From Polyangiaceae bacterium (GTDB taxonomy: Bacteria > Myxococcota_A > Polyangia > Polyangiales > Polyangiaceae): 64,000 nucleotides of DNA. Each line of letters begins with the position of its first letter. Within the stretch, counting starts at the first letter, position 1. This document shows, piece after piece, positions 54,311 through 61,498 of the stretch. The DNA lies in contig JALHPN010000003.1 of NCBI GenBank assembly GCA_022842465.1, positions 59,451-123,450 on the forward strand, written 5' to 3'. The notes below the pieces were generated by a model that saw only the letters and a list, made by a program, of their open reading frames with translations, had not been told where the DNA came from and ran no database searches. The translations under genes and the position numbers were made by a program.

Positions 54311-54699
54311 CGGATCCCTCCCGCGCCGCTCGCGATCCAGCCGAGCAGGAGGAACGAGGCGTTCTTCACGACCATGCCCGCGGGGTCGTGGATGATGTGG
54401 CGAGCCCAGAGGATCCCGTTCACGTTCAGCGTGACGAGGAGTCCAGTCTGGACGATCGCGGCGAGCCCGGGCGCGACGCCCGACAGCACCCAGATCGCGA
54501 TCGTCGTCTCGACGAGACCGAGCACGAAGAGGAACGGCCGGCCGAAGAAGCGACCGAGCTTCGGCACCGCCTCCACCACCTGCACCTGGCGCGGCTCGCG
54601 CCCGAGGACCTTGCACCAGAGTCCCTCGTAGAGCCAGACCGCCGCCACCGCGCCGCGGAGGAGCCAGAGCGGCGGGAGCGGCAAGGCGATGTCGAGCAC
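54307..54699 (-). CDS. DoxX-like small membrane protein
   Basis: This 130-residue protein has four membrane helices (MLDIALPLPPLWLLRGAVAA, WLYEGLWCKVLG, FLFVLGLVETTIAIWVLSGV, NASFLLLGWIASGAGG). Helix 2 with EGLWCK and the following RFFGRPFLFV loop resemble the DoxX-like family. GTG 54699 gives a start at the first helix; GTG 54738 and ATG 54888 are upstream options, but the latter overlaps the divergent gene. Its stop overlaps the start of the DUF3419 gene, so it probably helps that enzyme at the membrane. Confidence 0.65.
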   Translation of the reverse strand: MLDIALPLPPLWLLRGAVAAVWLYEGLWCKVLGREPRQVQVVEAVPKLGRFFGRPFLFVLGLVETTIAIWVLSGVAPGLAAIVQTGLLVTLNVNGILWARHIIHDPAGMVVKNASFLLLGWIASGAGGIR

Positions 54700-54875
54700 G
54701 CGAGCGCTGATGCACTCGACGTGCCGCGTCCCTCTCACCTCGCGGGCGCGCCGACTGTCGAGGGGAGGAGCGCGACTTTTGCGCCGCGAGGCACGCCTTG
54801 CACCGCTCGCTCGACGACGCGACGTCGCGTGTGCGGGTTCGACATGCGGCACCCCTGTTGCAGGCGGATGCGCGC

Positions 54876-55424
54876 ATGACGCTCGCAAGGATCGGACGGA
54901 TCTTCCCGCGCAACGAAGCGGTCGTCGACACGGTCACGACGACGTGGCGCTTCGAGGCGACGCCGGAGCAGGTCTGGGACGCGCTGATGTTCTACGAGGA
55001 CGTCCCCGCGCGTCCGTCTCCGTTCCTCGGGCTCTTCATCCCGTTGCCGGTGAAGAGCGAGGGCGAGAAGCGGCGCGTCGGGGGGATGGTCCAGTGCACG
55101 TACGACGGCGGGACGCTCGAGAAGCGGATCACCGCGCTCGAGCCCGCGCGACGGATCGCCTTCGACGTCTGCGCACAGGCGCTCGGCATCGAGGACGCGA
55201 TCGCGATGTGTGGCGGCTCGTACGAGATCCGCGGTGACGGCGACGGCGCCATCGTCGCGCTCTCGACGCGCTATCGCGGGCACCTCCGTCCGCGCCTCTT
55301 GTTCCGACCGCTCGAGCGCGTGCTCGCCGGGCGAGTGCATGGCCACATCCTCCGCGGAATGACGACCGCGCTCGCGGCGGCGCGATCGGGCGGCGAGACT
55401 CCGCCCGTGGCCGTCGACGGATGA
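54876..55424 (+). CDS. SRPBCC-type (START-like) protein
   Basis: This 182-residue protein has VDTVTTTWRFEATPEQVWDA at the N-terminus and a beta-sheet-rich core (RRVGGMVQCTYDGGTLEKRI, YEIRGDGDGAIVALSTRYRG), with a C-terminal helix (GHILRGMTTALAAARSG). This is the polyketide-cyclase/START-like fold that binds hydrophobic ligands. The stop overlaps the ATG of the first ArsA-like ATPase by 4 bases, so the two are coupled. Confidence 0.7.
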   Translation: MTLARIGRIFPRNEAVVDTVTTTWRFEATPEQVWDALMFYEDVPARPSPFLGLFIPLPVKSEGEKRRVGGMVQCTYDGGTLEKRITALEPARRIAFDVCAQALGIEDAIAMCGGSYEIRGDGDGAIVALSTRYRGHLRPRLLFRPLERVLAGRVHGHILRGMTTALAAARSGGETPPVAVDG

Positions 55425-56380
55425 CGCTGTCGATCGACGCCCTGCCGCGGGCCACGTTCGTCCTCGGCAAGGGCGGCGTGGGTCGAAGCACGGTGGCGGC
55501 GGCGCTCGGCCTCGAGCTCGCGCGCCGCGGACGGCGCGCGTGCGTCTTCGGTTGGACGGTGGAGGATCCGATCGGTCCCTGGTTCGGCGCTCCGCCGGCC
55601 GGCCTCACACCGGCGGAGGTCGCCCCGGGGCTGTCGGTCGCCAACTATCGGCTCGAGGACACGCTGGAGCTCTACTTCGTCGGGCACCTCCGGCTCCCGC
55701 GCTTCCATCGCCACGTCATCCGGAGCCGCCACGTCCGCGAGCTGATCGACGCGGCCCCTGGGCTCGCGGAGGTGTTCTTCGTCGGTCACGTCTGGTGGCT
55801 GACCACGCTCGCGGAGAAGGAGGCCGGCCTTCGCTTCGATCACGTCATCGTCGACGCGCCGGCCACCGGCCACGGCGTCTCCTTGCTCGATCTGCCCGCC
55901 GTGCTGGCGTCGCTCCGCGCGTCCGGCCTCGTGGCCGTCGAGACGGAGCGCATCACCGCGATGATGTCCGACCCGGCCTCGACCGGCACCGTGATCGTGA
56001 CCCTCGCCGAGGAGCTCGCGGAGGAGGAGACCGCCGAGCTCGTTCCACGGGTGACCCAGCGGATGGGCCGCCCGCCGCTCGGGATCCTGGTGAACCGGAG
56101 CGCCGCCCACCTCGCGGGGGCGCTCCACCGCCGCGACTGGCTCGACGAGCTCTTCGTCCGCCTCTCTGCAGAGGCGCGCGACGGCCTCGAGACGATCACC
56201 AGCGAGCTCTCCGCGCGTATCGCCCGCGAGGCGGCGATGCGGGCCTCGCTCTCACCGCTCGCACGCCACGGCGTCCTCGGCATCAGGGACGCGCTCTCCC
56301 TCGGCGATCACCCGACGCCTCGAGACGTCGTCGATCACGTCAGGCGCGAGCTCGTCGGCGGGGGAAAGGGCACCCCGTGA
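55421..56380 (+). CDS. ArsA/GET3-like ATPase, subunit A (P-loop Lys replaced by Arg)
   Basis: This 319-residue cytoplasmic protein has a deviant Walker A, VLGKGGVGRSTVAAALG: the signature Lys17 is kept, but the usual P-loop Lys is Arg22. The switch motif VIVDAPATGHGVSLLDLP is typical of ArsA/GET3 proteins. In this family the signature Lys reaches into the partner's ATP site. The next gene has the opposite change, so the pair likely works as a heterodimer. Client or cargo is unknown; options include tail-anchored protein handling or metal/oxyanion export. Confidence 0.85.
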   Translation: MTLSIDALPRATFVLGKGGVGRSTVAAALGLELARRGRRACVFGWTVEDPIGPWFGAPPAGLTPAEVAPGLSVANYRLEDTLELYFVGHLRLPRFHRHVIRSRHVRELIDAAPGLAEVFFVGHVWWLTTLAEKEAGLRFDHVIVDAPATGHGVSLLDLPAVLASLRASGLVAVETERITAMMSDPASTGTVIVTLAEELAEEETAELVPRVTQRMGRPPLGILVNRSAAHLAGALHRRDWLDELFVRLSAEARDGLETITSELSARIAREAAMRASLSPLARHGVLGIRDALSLGDHPTPRDVVDHVRRELVGGGKGTP

Positions 56381-57411
56381 CGCGCGTCCACGTCATGCTC
56401 GGCGACGGCGGCGTGGGGAAGACGACGCTCTCGGCGGCCTATGCGCTGGCGCTCGCGGAGCGCGGCGGAAGGGTCGGTCTCCTCAGCATCGACCCGGCAC
56501 GACGGATGGAGAGCGCGCTCGGCCTGACCGTTCATGACGGGGCGGCCCGCGTTCCCGTCGACGGCGAGCTCTGGGCCGCACACCTCATGCCCGAGGCGAC
56601 CCTGCGACGGTGGGCGTTCGACGAGCTTCCGGAGGAGGAGCAGCGCACGCGCTTGTCGGAAAACCGGTTCTTCCCGCTGCTCGCGGATCGGCTCGCGACC
56701 ACGACGGACGTCATCGCGGCGCTGCGCATGGCGGAGTGGCTCGAGTCCGACCCGTCGTTGACCGATCTCGTCGTGGACACGGCGCCCGGGCGCAACGGCC
56801 TCGAGCTCCTCGTTCGACCAGGCGCGCTCGTCCAGCTCACGCGCGGTCGGGCGATGTCGTGGGTCGACCACGTCGCGAGCGGAGGACGCGGGGGGAGCCT
56901 GATGGGCGGGATCGGTGTCCGGATCATGGGTGGTCTCGCGCGGCTCGGGGGGAGCGACGTGCTCAGGGAGCTCGCCGATCTCTTCGACGCGCTTCGCCCC
57001 GCGTCGCACCGCGCGGTCGGACGGCTGAAGCTCGCCGACGCCGTCCTCCGCGGACCGAGCACCACGTTCCTGCTCGTCGCCGCACCTCGCCCTGACGCGG
57101 AGCGAGGAGCCCGCGCCCTCTGCGCGGCGCTCGAGCTCCAGGGGGTCGTGCCCGCCGCCATCCTCGTGAATCGCGTCGTGCCCGCCGCCCTCGCGGTCGA
57201 GCTCGCCCGCGTCGACGCCGCGGCGCTCGGTGCGGGCGGGGACGTGGTTCGCTACGCGCGGGCCTACTGCGACGGCCAAGAGCGCGCCCTCGTGCAGCTC
57301 CGAACGCTCGGAGTCGCCACGCGGTGCGTGCCTGCGGCGAGAGAGCTTTCCGGCGAGCGCCGCCTGGCGGCCCTGACCGCGCTCGGCCGTCGTCTCCTCG
57401 CGACGAGCTAG
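56377..57411 (+). CDS. ArsA/GET3-like ATPase, subunit B (signature Lys replaced by Asp)
   Basis: This 344-residue protein has a Walker A HVMLGDGGVGKTTLSAAYA: the P-loop Lys15 is present, but the family signature Lys is Asp10. SIDPARRMESALGL matches the ArsA/GET3 switch I region. The segment DLVVDTAPGRNGLELLVRPG is the switch II equivalent, with TGH changed to GRN. The GTG 56377 start overlaps the stop of subunit A, so equal amounts are expected. It should hydrolyse ATP in complex with subunit A; no partner membrane protein (ArsB/GET1-like) is nearby. Confidence 0.85.
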   Translation: MTRVHVMLGDGGVGKTTLSAAYALALAERGGRVGLLSIDPARRMESALGLTVHDGAARVPVDGELWAAHLMPEATLRRWAFDELPEEEQRTRLSENRFFPLLADRLATTTDVIAALRMAEWLESDPSLTDLVVDTAPGRNGLELLVRPGALVQLTRGRAMSWVDHVASGGRGGSLMGGIGVRIMGGLARLGGSDVLRELADLFDALRPASHRAVGRLKLADAVLRGPSTTFLLVAAPRPDAERGARALCAALELQGVVPAAILVNRVVPAALAVELARVDAAALGAGGDVVRYARAYCDGQERALVQLRTLGVATRCVPAARELSGERRLAALTALGRRLLATS

Positions 57412-57545
57412 CGCGTCGCGCGCCTTCTTGCGCCGGCCTCGCAAGGTTTGCGTCCAGAGAGCCCGTGTCGGGCGGAAACCCGAGCCCCATGCCTCGAGAG
57501 CCAGGCCACCCCTCCGTGGCAAGGGTCTTGCTCCACGACGCCGTC

Positions 57546-58313
57546 ATGACGCTGCCCAGCCTCCATGAGCCCACGATCGTCGTTCCGGTGGACTTCGACG
57601 ATCCCTCGAAGCATGCGGTCAGCCTCGCCGTGAGCTTCGCTCACGCCCTCGGCGGGCGCGTCGTGCTCGTCCATGTCGTTCCTCCGATGAGCTTCCCCGA
57701 GGGAACGAGGCTCCTGCCGACGGACGCCGCCGATCCGGTCGATCTCGGGGAGTACGTGTCGCGGCGCGCCAAGCGCATGCTGGACGATCACTTCGTGTCG
57801 CTCCTCGTCTCCGGCTTGGAGGTCCGCAAGGAGGTGCGTACGGGCCGCGTCGTGGAGACGGTCCTTCGCGTCCTCGACGAGTGCGGCGCCGGCCTCGTCG
57901 TCGTCGGTACGCATGGGCGGACGGGCGCCTCACGGCTCGTTCTCGGCAGCGTGGCCGAAGGGCTCGTACGGCGCTCCCACGTGCCCGTGCTGGTCGCGCG
58001 CCAGCCCGAGGAGGACGTCCTTCGCCGCGACAGCTCGGTCGCGGGCGTCTTCGTCGCGGGTGGAGCGGTCGCCGGGGCTGCCACCGGCGCCGTCGGCGGG
58101 CCGGTCGGAGCCGTGGTCGGCGGAGCGCTCGGTGCCATCGTGGGCGGGATCGCGGGCGGCGTCGCTGCGCGGGAAGATGCCCGAGCCACCGCCCGCGATC
58201 GCGCGCTCGACGACGCGATCGGCGTGACCGACGGGACGCTCGGGACCTCTCCCGCGAACAAGCAGCCGAGCGCCGAGATCCTCCGCGAGGCAGAAGAGAA
58301 GGAGAGCTCGTGA
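57546..58313 (+). CDS. Universal stress protein fused to a glycine-zipper segment
   Basis: This 255-residue protein starts with a Usp domain (PTIVVPVDFDDPSKHAVSLA, nucleotide loop GTHGRTGASRLVLGSVAEGL). From about residue 168 it has a glycine zipper (GAVAGAATGAVGGPVGAVVG, then GALGAIVGGIAGGVA), which could insert into or pack against a membrane. An Ala/Asp-rich tail follows. Usp domains are normally soluble, so the fusion could attach the stress sensor to the membrane. The segment 57412-57545 before it holds no clear gene. Confidence 0.8.
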   Translation: MTLPSLHEPTIVVPVDFDDPSKHAVSLAVSFAHALGGRVVLVHVVPPMSFPEGTRLLPTDAADPVDLGEYVSRRAKRMLDDHFVSLLVSGLEVRKEVRTGRVVETVLRVLDECGAGLVVVGTHGRTGASRLVLGSVAEGLVRRSHVPVLVARQPEEDVLRRDSSVAGVFVAGGAVAGAATGAVGGPVGAVVGGALGAIVGGIAGGVAAREDARATARDRALDDAIGVTDGTLGTSPANKQPSAEILREAEEKESS

Positions 58314-58341
58314 GCCGCCCCTCACGCCGAGACGTCGCGGG

Positions 58342-59544
58342 CTAGCGCAAGAACCACTGCCCCGCGCCCGCGGTCAGGAGCACGACGACCCACGGCCGGA
58401 CCTTCCAGGACTCGAGCAGCCCGAACGCCACGAGCGCCACCGCGACGTCCCGCGCGCTCCTCACACCTTGGGTGATCACCGGTGAGTAGAGCGCCGACAG
58501 CAGGATGCCCACGACCGCCGCGTTCGCCCCTCGTAGGCTCGCCTGCATCCACGATCGCGCGCGGAGCTGGTGCCAGAAGGGCAAGGCCCCCGCGATGAGC
58601 AGCCACGACGGGAGGAAGATCGCGAAGAGCGCGAGCAGGCCGCCGACCCACGCGTGCGGCCCCGCGTAGATGACCGTCCCCAGGTACCCCGCGAAGCTGA
58701 ACATCGGCCCGGGTACGGCCTGCGCGGCGCCGTAGCCGGCGAGGAACGCATCGTCGGTCAACCAGCCGCGCGGCACGAGCGCCTCGCGGAGGAGAGGGAG
58801 AACCACGTGGCCTCCCCCGAAGACGAGCGCGCCAGGACGATAGAACCCGTCGAAGACGGCGAGGCCCCGTGCTTCGGTCCAGGACGCCGCGAGCCTGGGC
58901 AAGACGAGCAGGACGGCGAAGGACGACAGCGCCGCGACGGCGGCGAGATGGCCGCGCATGCGCTCCGGTGAAGCTGGCGTCGGCGGCGCGGGGACGTCGC
59001 GAAAGAGCCGGAAGGCGACGAGCGCGCCGGAGACGATCACGCCGATCTGAGCGACGGCGCCGGAGACGACGAGGGTCACGGCGGCCGCCGCGAGCGCGAT
59101 GGTGAGGCGGGCGCGATCGGGACAGAGCTTGACGCCCATCGCCCAGACCGCCTGCGCGACGACCGCGACGGCGGCCACCTTGAGACCGTGGAGCCAGCCG
59201 GCGCCGCGCAGATCGCCCATCGCCGCGACGGCGTACGCGAACGCGATCATGAGCGCGGCGGACGGGAGGAGGAACGCGACGGACGCGCCGACCGCGCCGA
59301 GGAGGCCGGCGCGCTGCATCCCGAGCGCGAACACGATCTGGCTGCTCGAAGGGCCGGGCAAGAACTGGCAGAGCGCCACGATGTCGGCGTACTCGTCGTC
59401 GTCGAGCCACCTCCGCTCGTCCACGCACTCGGCGTGGATGTAACCCAGATGCGCGACGGGGCCGCCGAAGGAGGTCAATCCGAGCTTCAGGAACGCCCCG
59501 CAGACCTCGAGGACTCGCGACGCGGTCGCGGCGCGGCTCGTCAC
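58342..59544 (-). CDS. chrA: Chromate transporter ChrA
   Basis: This 400-residue inner-membrane protein has two homologous halves, as in long-chain ChrA. The first half starts with FLKLGLTSFGGPVAHLGYIH and has LCQFLPGPSSSQIVFALGM. The second has VFGGGHVVLPLLREALV and GYGAAQAVPGPMFSFAGYLG. The FGGP, FGGGH and PGP motifs mark the CHR family. It exports chromate or takes up sulphate-like anions. The start overlaps the stop of the upstream cytochrome gene (59541-59544), so chromate transport and a haem protein are coexpressed. Confidence 0.92.
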   Translation of the reverse strand: MTSRAATASRVLEVCGAFLKLGLTSFGGPVAHLGYIHAECVDERRWLDDDEYADIVALCQFLPGPSSSQIVFALGMQRAGLLGAVGASVAFLLPSAALMIAFAYAVAAMGDLRGAGWLHGLKVAAVAVVAQAVWAMGVKLCPDRARLTIALAAAAVTLVVSGAVAQIGVIVSGALVAFRLFRDVPAPPTPASPERMRGHLAAVAALSSFAVLLVLPRLAASWTEARGLAVFDGFYRPGALVFGGGHVVLPLLREALVPRGWLTDDAFLAGYGAAQAVPGPMFSFAGYLGTVIYAGPHAWVGGLLALFAIFLPSWLLIAGALPFWHQLRARSWMQASLRGANAAVVGILLSALYSPVITQGVRSARDVAVALVAFGLLESWKVRPWVVVLLTAGAGQWFLR

Positions 59545-60098
59545 GGCCCTCCTCCGTCATGCGCGTGCGCGGCGACGACCGGCGAGAGACGAACGCGAGG
59601 CGCGACGACGTGAATGAACGGGACACGCTCGCTCACGTGGCAGGCGTTGCACGTGGCGGTCAGCTTGGTGAACGCCGCGTCGAACGCGCCCGCGTCCCGC
59701 CGCGCGATGGCCTCCTTGACGCGCTCGAGCGCGCCCTCGAGCATCCGCGCCGACGCCGCGCGCTTCGGCCTCCGCTCGGTCCCGTTCGCGACCGCCGTCT
59801 CGATCTTCTCGACCTGGTAGCTCGCGTAGCCCCAGTTCTCGTCTCTCCCGGCCCAGTAGAGCTCACCGTGCCGGTAGCCGGTCTCGGCCATCGCGACGTC
59901 GAAGCCGCGGAGGTGCTTCGCCACCCGCACGAACCGATCCTCGACTCCACCGTCGAGCAACCAGGCGGCGTGCTCGGGCACCGTGGCGCTCGATGCCGGC
60001 GCGCTCGGCGTCGCATCGGGCACCGGCGACCTCGAGGTGCACGCCGCAGCGAGCCAGGACGTGATCAACACCAAGCGCCCGGCGCGGGCTCCGCTCAT
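59541..60098 (-). CDS. Cytochrome c-like lipoprotein
   Basis: This 185-residue exported protein has a signal ending WLAAACTSRS (lipobox AAAC). The mature part has helices with KHLRGFDVAMAETGYRHGEL and AYQVEKIETAVANG-like segments, then the haem motif ATCNACHVSERVPF in the last 50 residues. This is a cytochrome c'-type layout. It could pass electrons for chromate reduction, which is inference from the neighbour. It overlaps chrA and the DoxX gene at both ends, so the three form a tight operon. Confidence 0.75.
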   Translation of the reverse strand: MSGARAGRLVLITSWLAAACTSRSPVPDATPSAPASSATVPEHAAWLLDGGVEDRFVRVAKHLRGFDVAMAETGYRHGELYWAGRDENWGYASYQVEKIETAVANGTERRPKRAASARMLEGALERVKEAIARRDAGAFDAAFTKLTATCNACHVSERVPFIHVVAPRVRLSPVVAAHAHDGGGP

Positions 60099-60577
60099 CG
60101 CTCGTGCTCCTGGCGAACCCCGAGCCGGCGATCGACGGAGAGCCGCCCGCCGCCGAGCGCGAGCAAGAGGAGGAGCCCCGCGATCATGAGCAAGTCCGTA
60201 CGTGAGTCGTGGGCAGTCTTCCAGAACCCGTCCCGCCCCACGTTCACGATCTTCGTGGTCGTGATCGCGACGAGCATGGCGACGAACAGCGGGACCGCGG
60301 CGAGCCGTGTGACGAGCCCGACGACCAGGAGGGCACCCCCGAGGATCTCGACGAGGCCGACGAAGGGGGCCAGCACGTCGGGTAGAGGGATGCCGATCCG
60401 CGCAAAGCGCCCCGCACCGAGCTGCTCCGCGAAGAGGAACTTCTGGATCCCCTCGGAGACGAAGATCACGCCGACGGTCGCGCGCACGAACGCGATCGCA
60501 CGAGGCGCGTCGGCACGCGTCGCGAAGCAGAGGAGCGCGGAAGACGGCTTCGACGGAGACGCTGCCGGGGTGCTCAT
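60095..60577 (-). CDS. DoxX family membrane protein
   Basis: This 160-residue protein has four membrane helices. The first, FVRATVGVIFVSEGIQKFLF, carries the E-G-x-x-K motif of DoxX; then PFVGLVEILGGALLVVGLVT, LFVAMLVAITTTKIVN and LLMIAGLLLLLALGG. The loop RDGFWKTAHDSRTDLL is also typical. DoxX-type proteins are linked to thiol/quinone redox stress. It is the first gene of the doxX-cytochrome-chrA operon. Just before it lie a mini-ORF and an inverted repeat. Confidence 0.88.
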   Translation of the reverse strand: MSTPAASPSKPSSALLCFATRADAPRAIAFVRATVGVIFVSEGIQKFLFAEQLGAGRFARIGIPLPDVLAPFVGLVEILGGALLVVGLVTRLAAVPLFVAMLVAITTTKIVNVGRDGFWKTAHDSRTDLLMIAGLLLLLALGGGRLSVDRRLGVRQEHER

Positions 60578-60621
60578 CGGTGTCGACCGAGCTCCTCGAT
60601 CTCTTGGTCGCCCATGGTCAT
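60574..60621 (-). CDS. Possible leader mini-ORF before the doxX operon
   Basis: Fifteen codons, MTMGDQEIEELGRHR, run from an ATG directly behind the inverted repeat to a stop that overlaps the doxX ATG (ATGA). Such an overlap could couple translation of doxX to this short peptide. It is short enough to occur by chance, so the call is tentative. Confidence 0.3.
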   Translation of the reverse strand: MTMGDQEIEELGRHR

Positions 60622-60642
60622 CGCTATCGCCCCTGGATAGCG
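60622..60642. promoter_or_regulatory. Inverted repeat upstream of the doxX-cytochrome-chrA operon
   Basis: CGCTATC-gcccctg-GATAGCG is a perfect inverted repeat with 7-bp arms and a 7-bp spacer, 44 bp before the doxX start. Read on the coding strand, the spacer is CAGGGGC, the only purine-rich candidate ribosome site for the mini-ORF. It can act as a DNA operator or as an RNA hairpin with the ribosome site in its loop. Confidence 0.5.
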
Positions 60643-60767
60643 TAAAGCCGTACTGCGCGCACGGCGACGCTCGCTTCGACGCGGACACGGCGTTCGCGAT
60701 CCCGGACGTGCTGGACGGAACACGCGCTCGTCGCGTTCCGCCAGGCTAAGATGGACGCGAGGCCCCC

Positions 60768-61430
60768 GTGATACGCGCGAAGCGAGACGCCGGCCGCCGC
60801 CGTCGAGTGCTACGGGGCGTGCTCTTCCTCGCCGTCGTCGCCGCCCCCGTGTCGATGGCGTGCAGCGCGCTCCTCGGCATCGACGTTCCGCCCGTCCTCG
60901 AAGCGCCGATCTCGGATGGCGCGGTAGGCGGGGAAGGTCCCAGGGACGGAGGTAGCAGCGCCGACGTGGCGCCGCCCTTCGCGTCACGCCTCGAGAACGG
61001 CGACTTCGAGGCGCCGGGCGGGGGCTGCGGCCCGGGGTGGATGGCGTACGGCGGAGCCACGTTCGAGCGCGCGACGACCGCCCTGAGCGGGTCGTCGGCA
61101 TGCAAGGTCTGCAACGTCACTTCGGGGGGGACGAGGGGTATCCACACCTTCTTGCGCGCCGATGGCGGCGCAACCCGCGCGACAGCGTGGTTCCGCTCCG
61201 CGCCCGACGGCGGCAACGTCGCCACCGCGTGGATCTTCCTCTACGCGCTCTACGCGGACGGGGGCGGCAATCCCACGCCGCGCGCGGGACAGTCGCCCGT
61301 CGGCGACGAGTGGCGCTCCGTGACCGCGCAGTATCCGCCCTCCGGGGAGGTCACCGAGCTCCGCCTCCATGTCGAGACGGGCGAGCCCGGGTGTCTGCTC
61401 TTCGACGACGTGACGGTCGAGCCCCCCTGA
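60768..61430 (+). CDS. Lipoprotein with a carbohydrate-binding-like domain
   Basis: This 220-residue protein has a signal ending VSMACSALLGID (Cys near residue 32). After an acidic/Gly linker, the mature part starts SRLENGDFEAPGGGCGPGWM. Together with SACKVCNVTSGGTRGIHTFL and TELRLHVETGEPGCLLFDDV, it matches the beta-sandwich pattern of CBM4/9-like carbohydrate-binding modules (N-x-x-F at the start and a final FDDV strand). It probably binds a sugar on the cell surface. The start is GTG 60768. Confidence 0.6.
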   Translation: MIRAKRDAGRRRRVLRGVLFLAVVAAPVSMACSALLGIDVPPVLEAPISDGAVGGEGPRDGGSSADVAPPFASRLENGDFEAPGGGCGPGWMAYGGATFERATTALSGSSACKVCNVTSGGTRGIHTFLRADGGATRATAWFRSAPDGGNVATAWIFLYALYADGGGNPTPRAGQSPVGDEWRSVTAQYPPSGEVTELRLHVETGEPGCLLFDDVTVEPP

Positions 61431-61498
61431 GGTCTGCAGCCCGGACGAGCGGTCGATCACCACGTGCCGCGAGCCGCTGAGGTACCTTCGACGTACCG

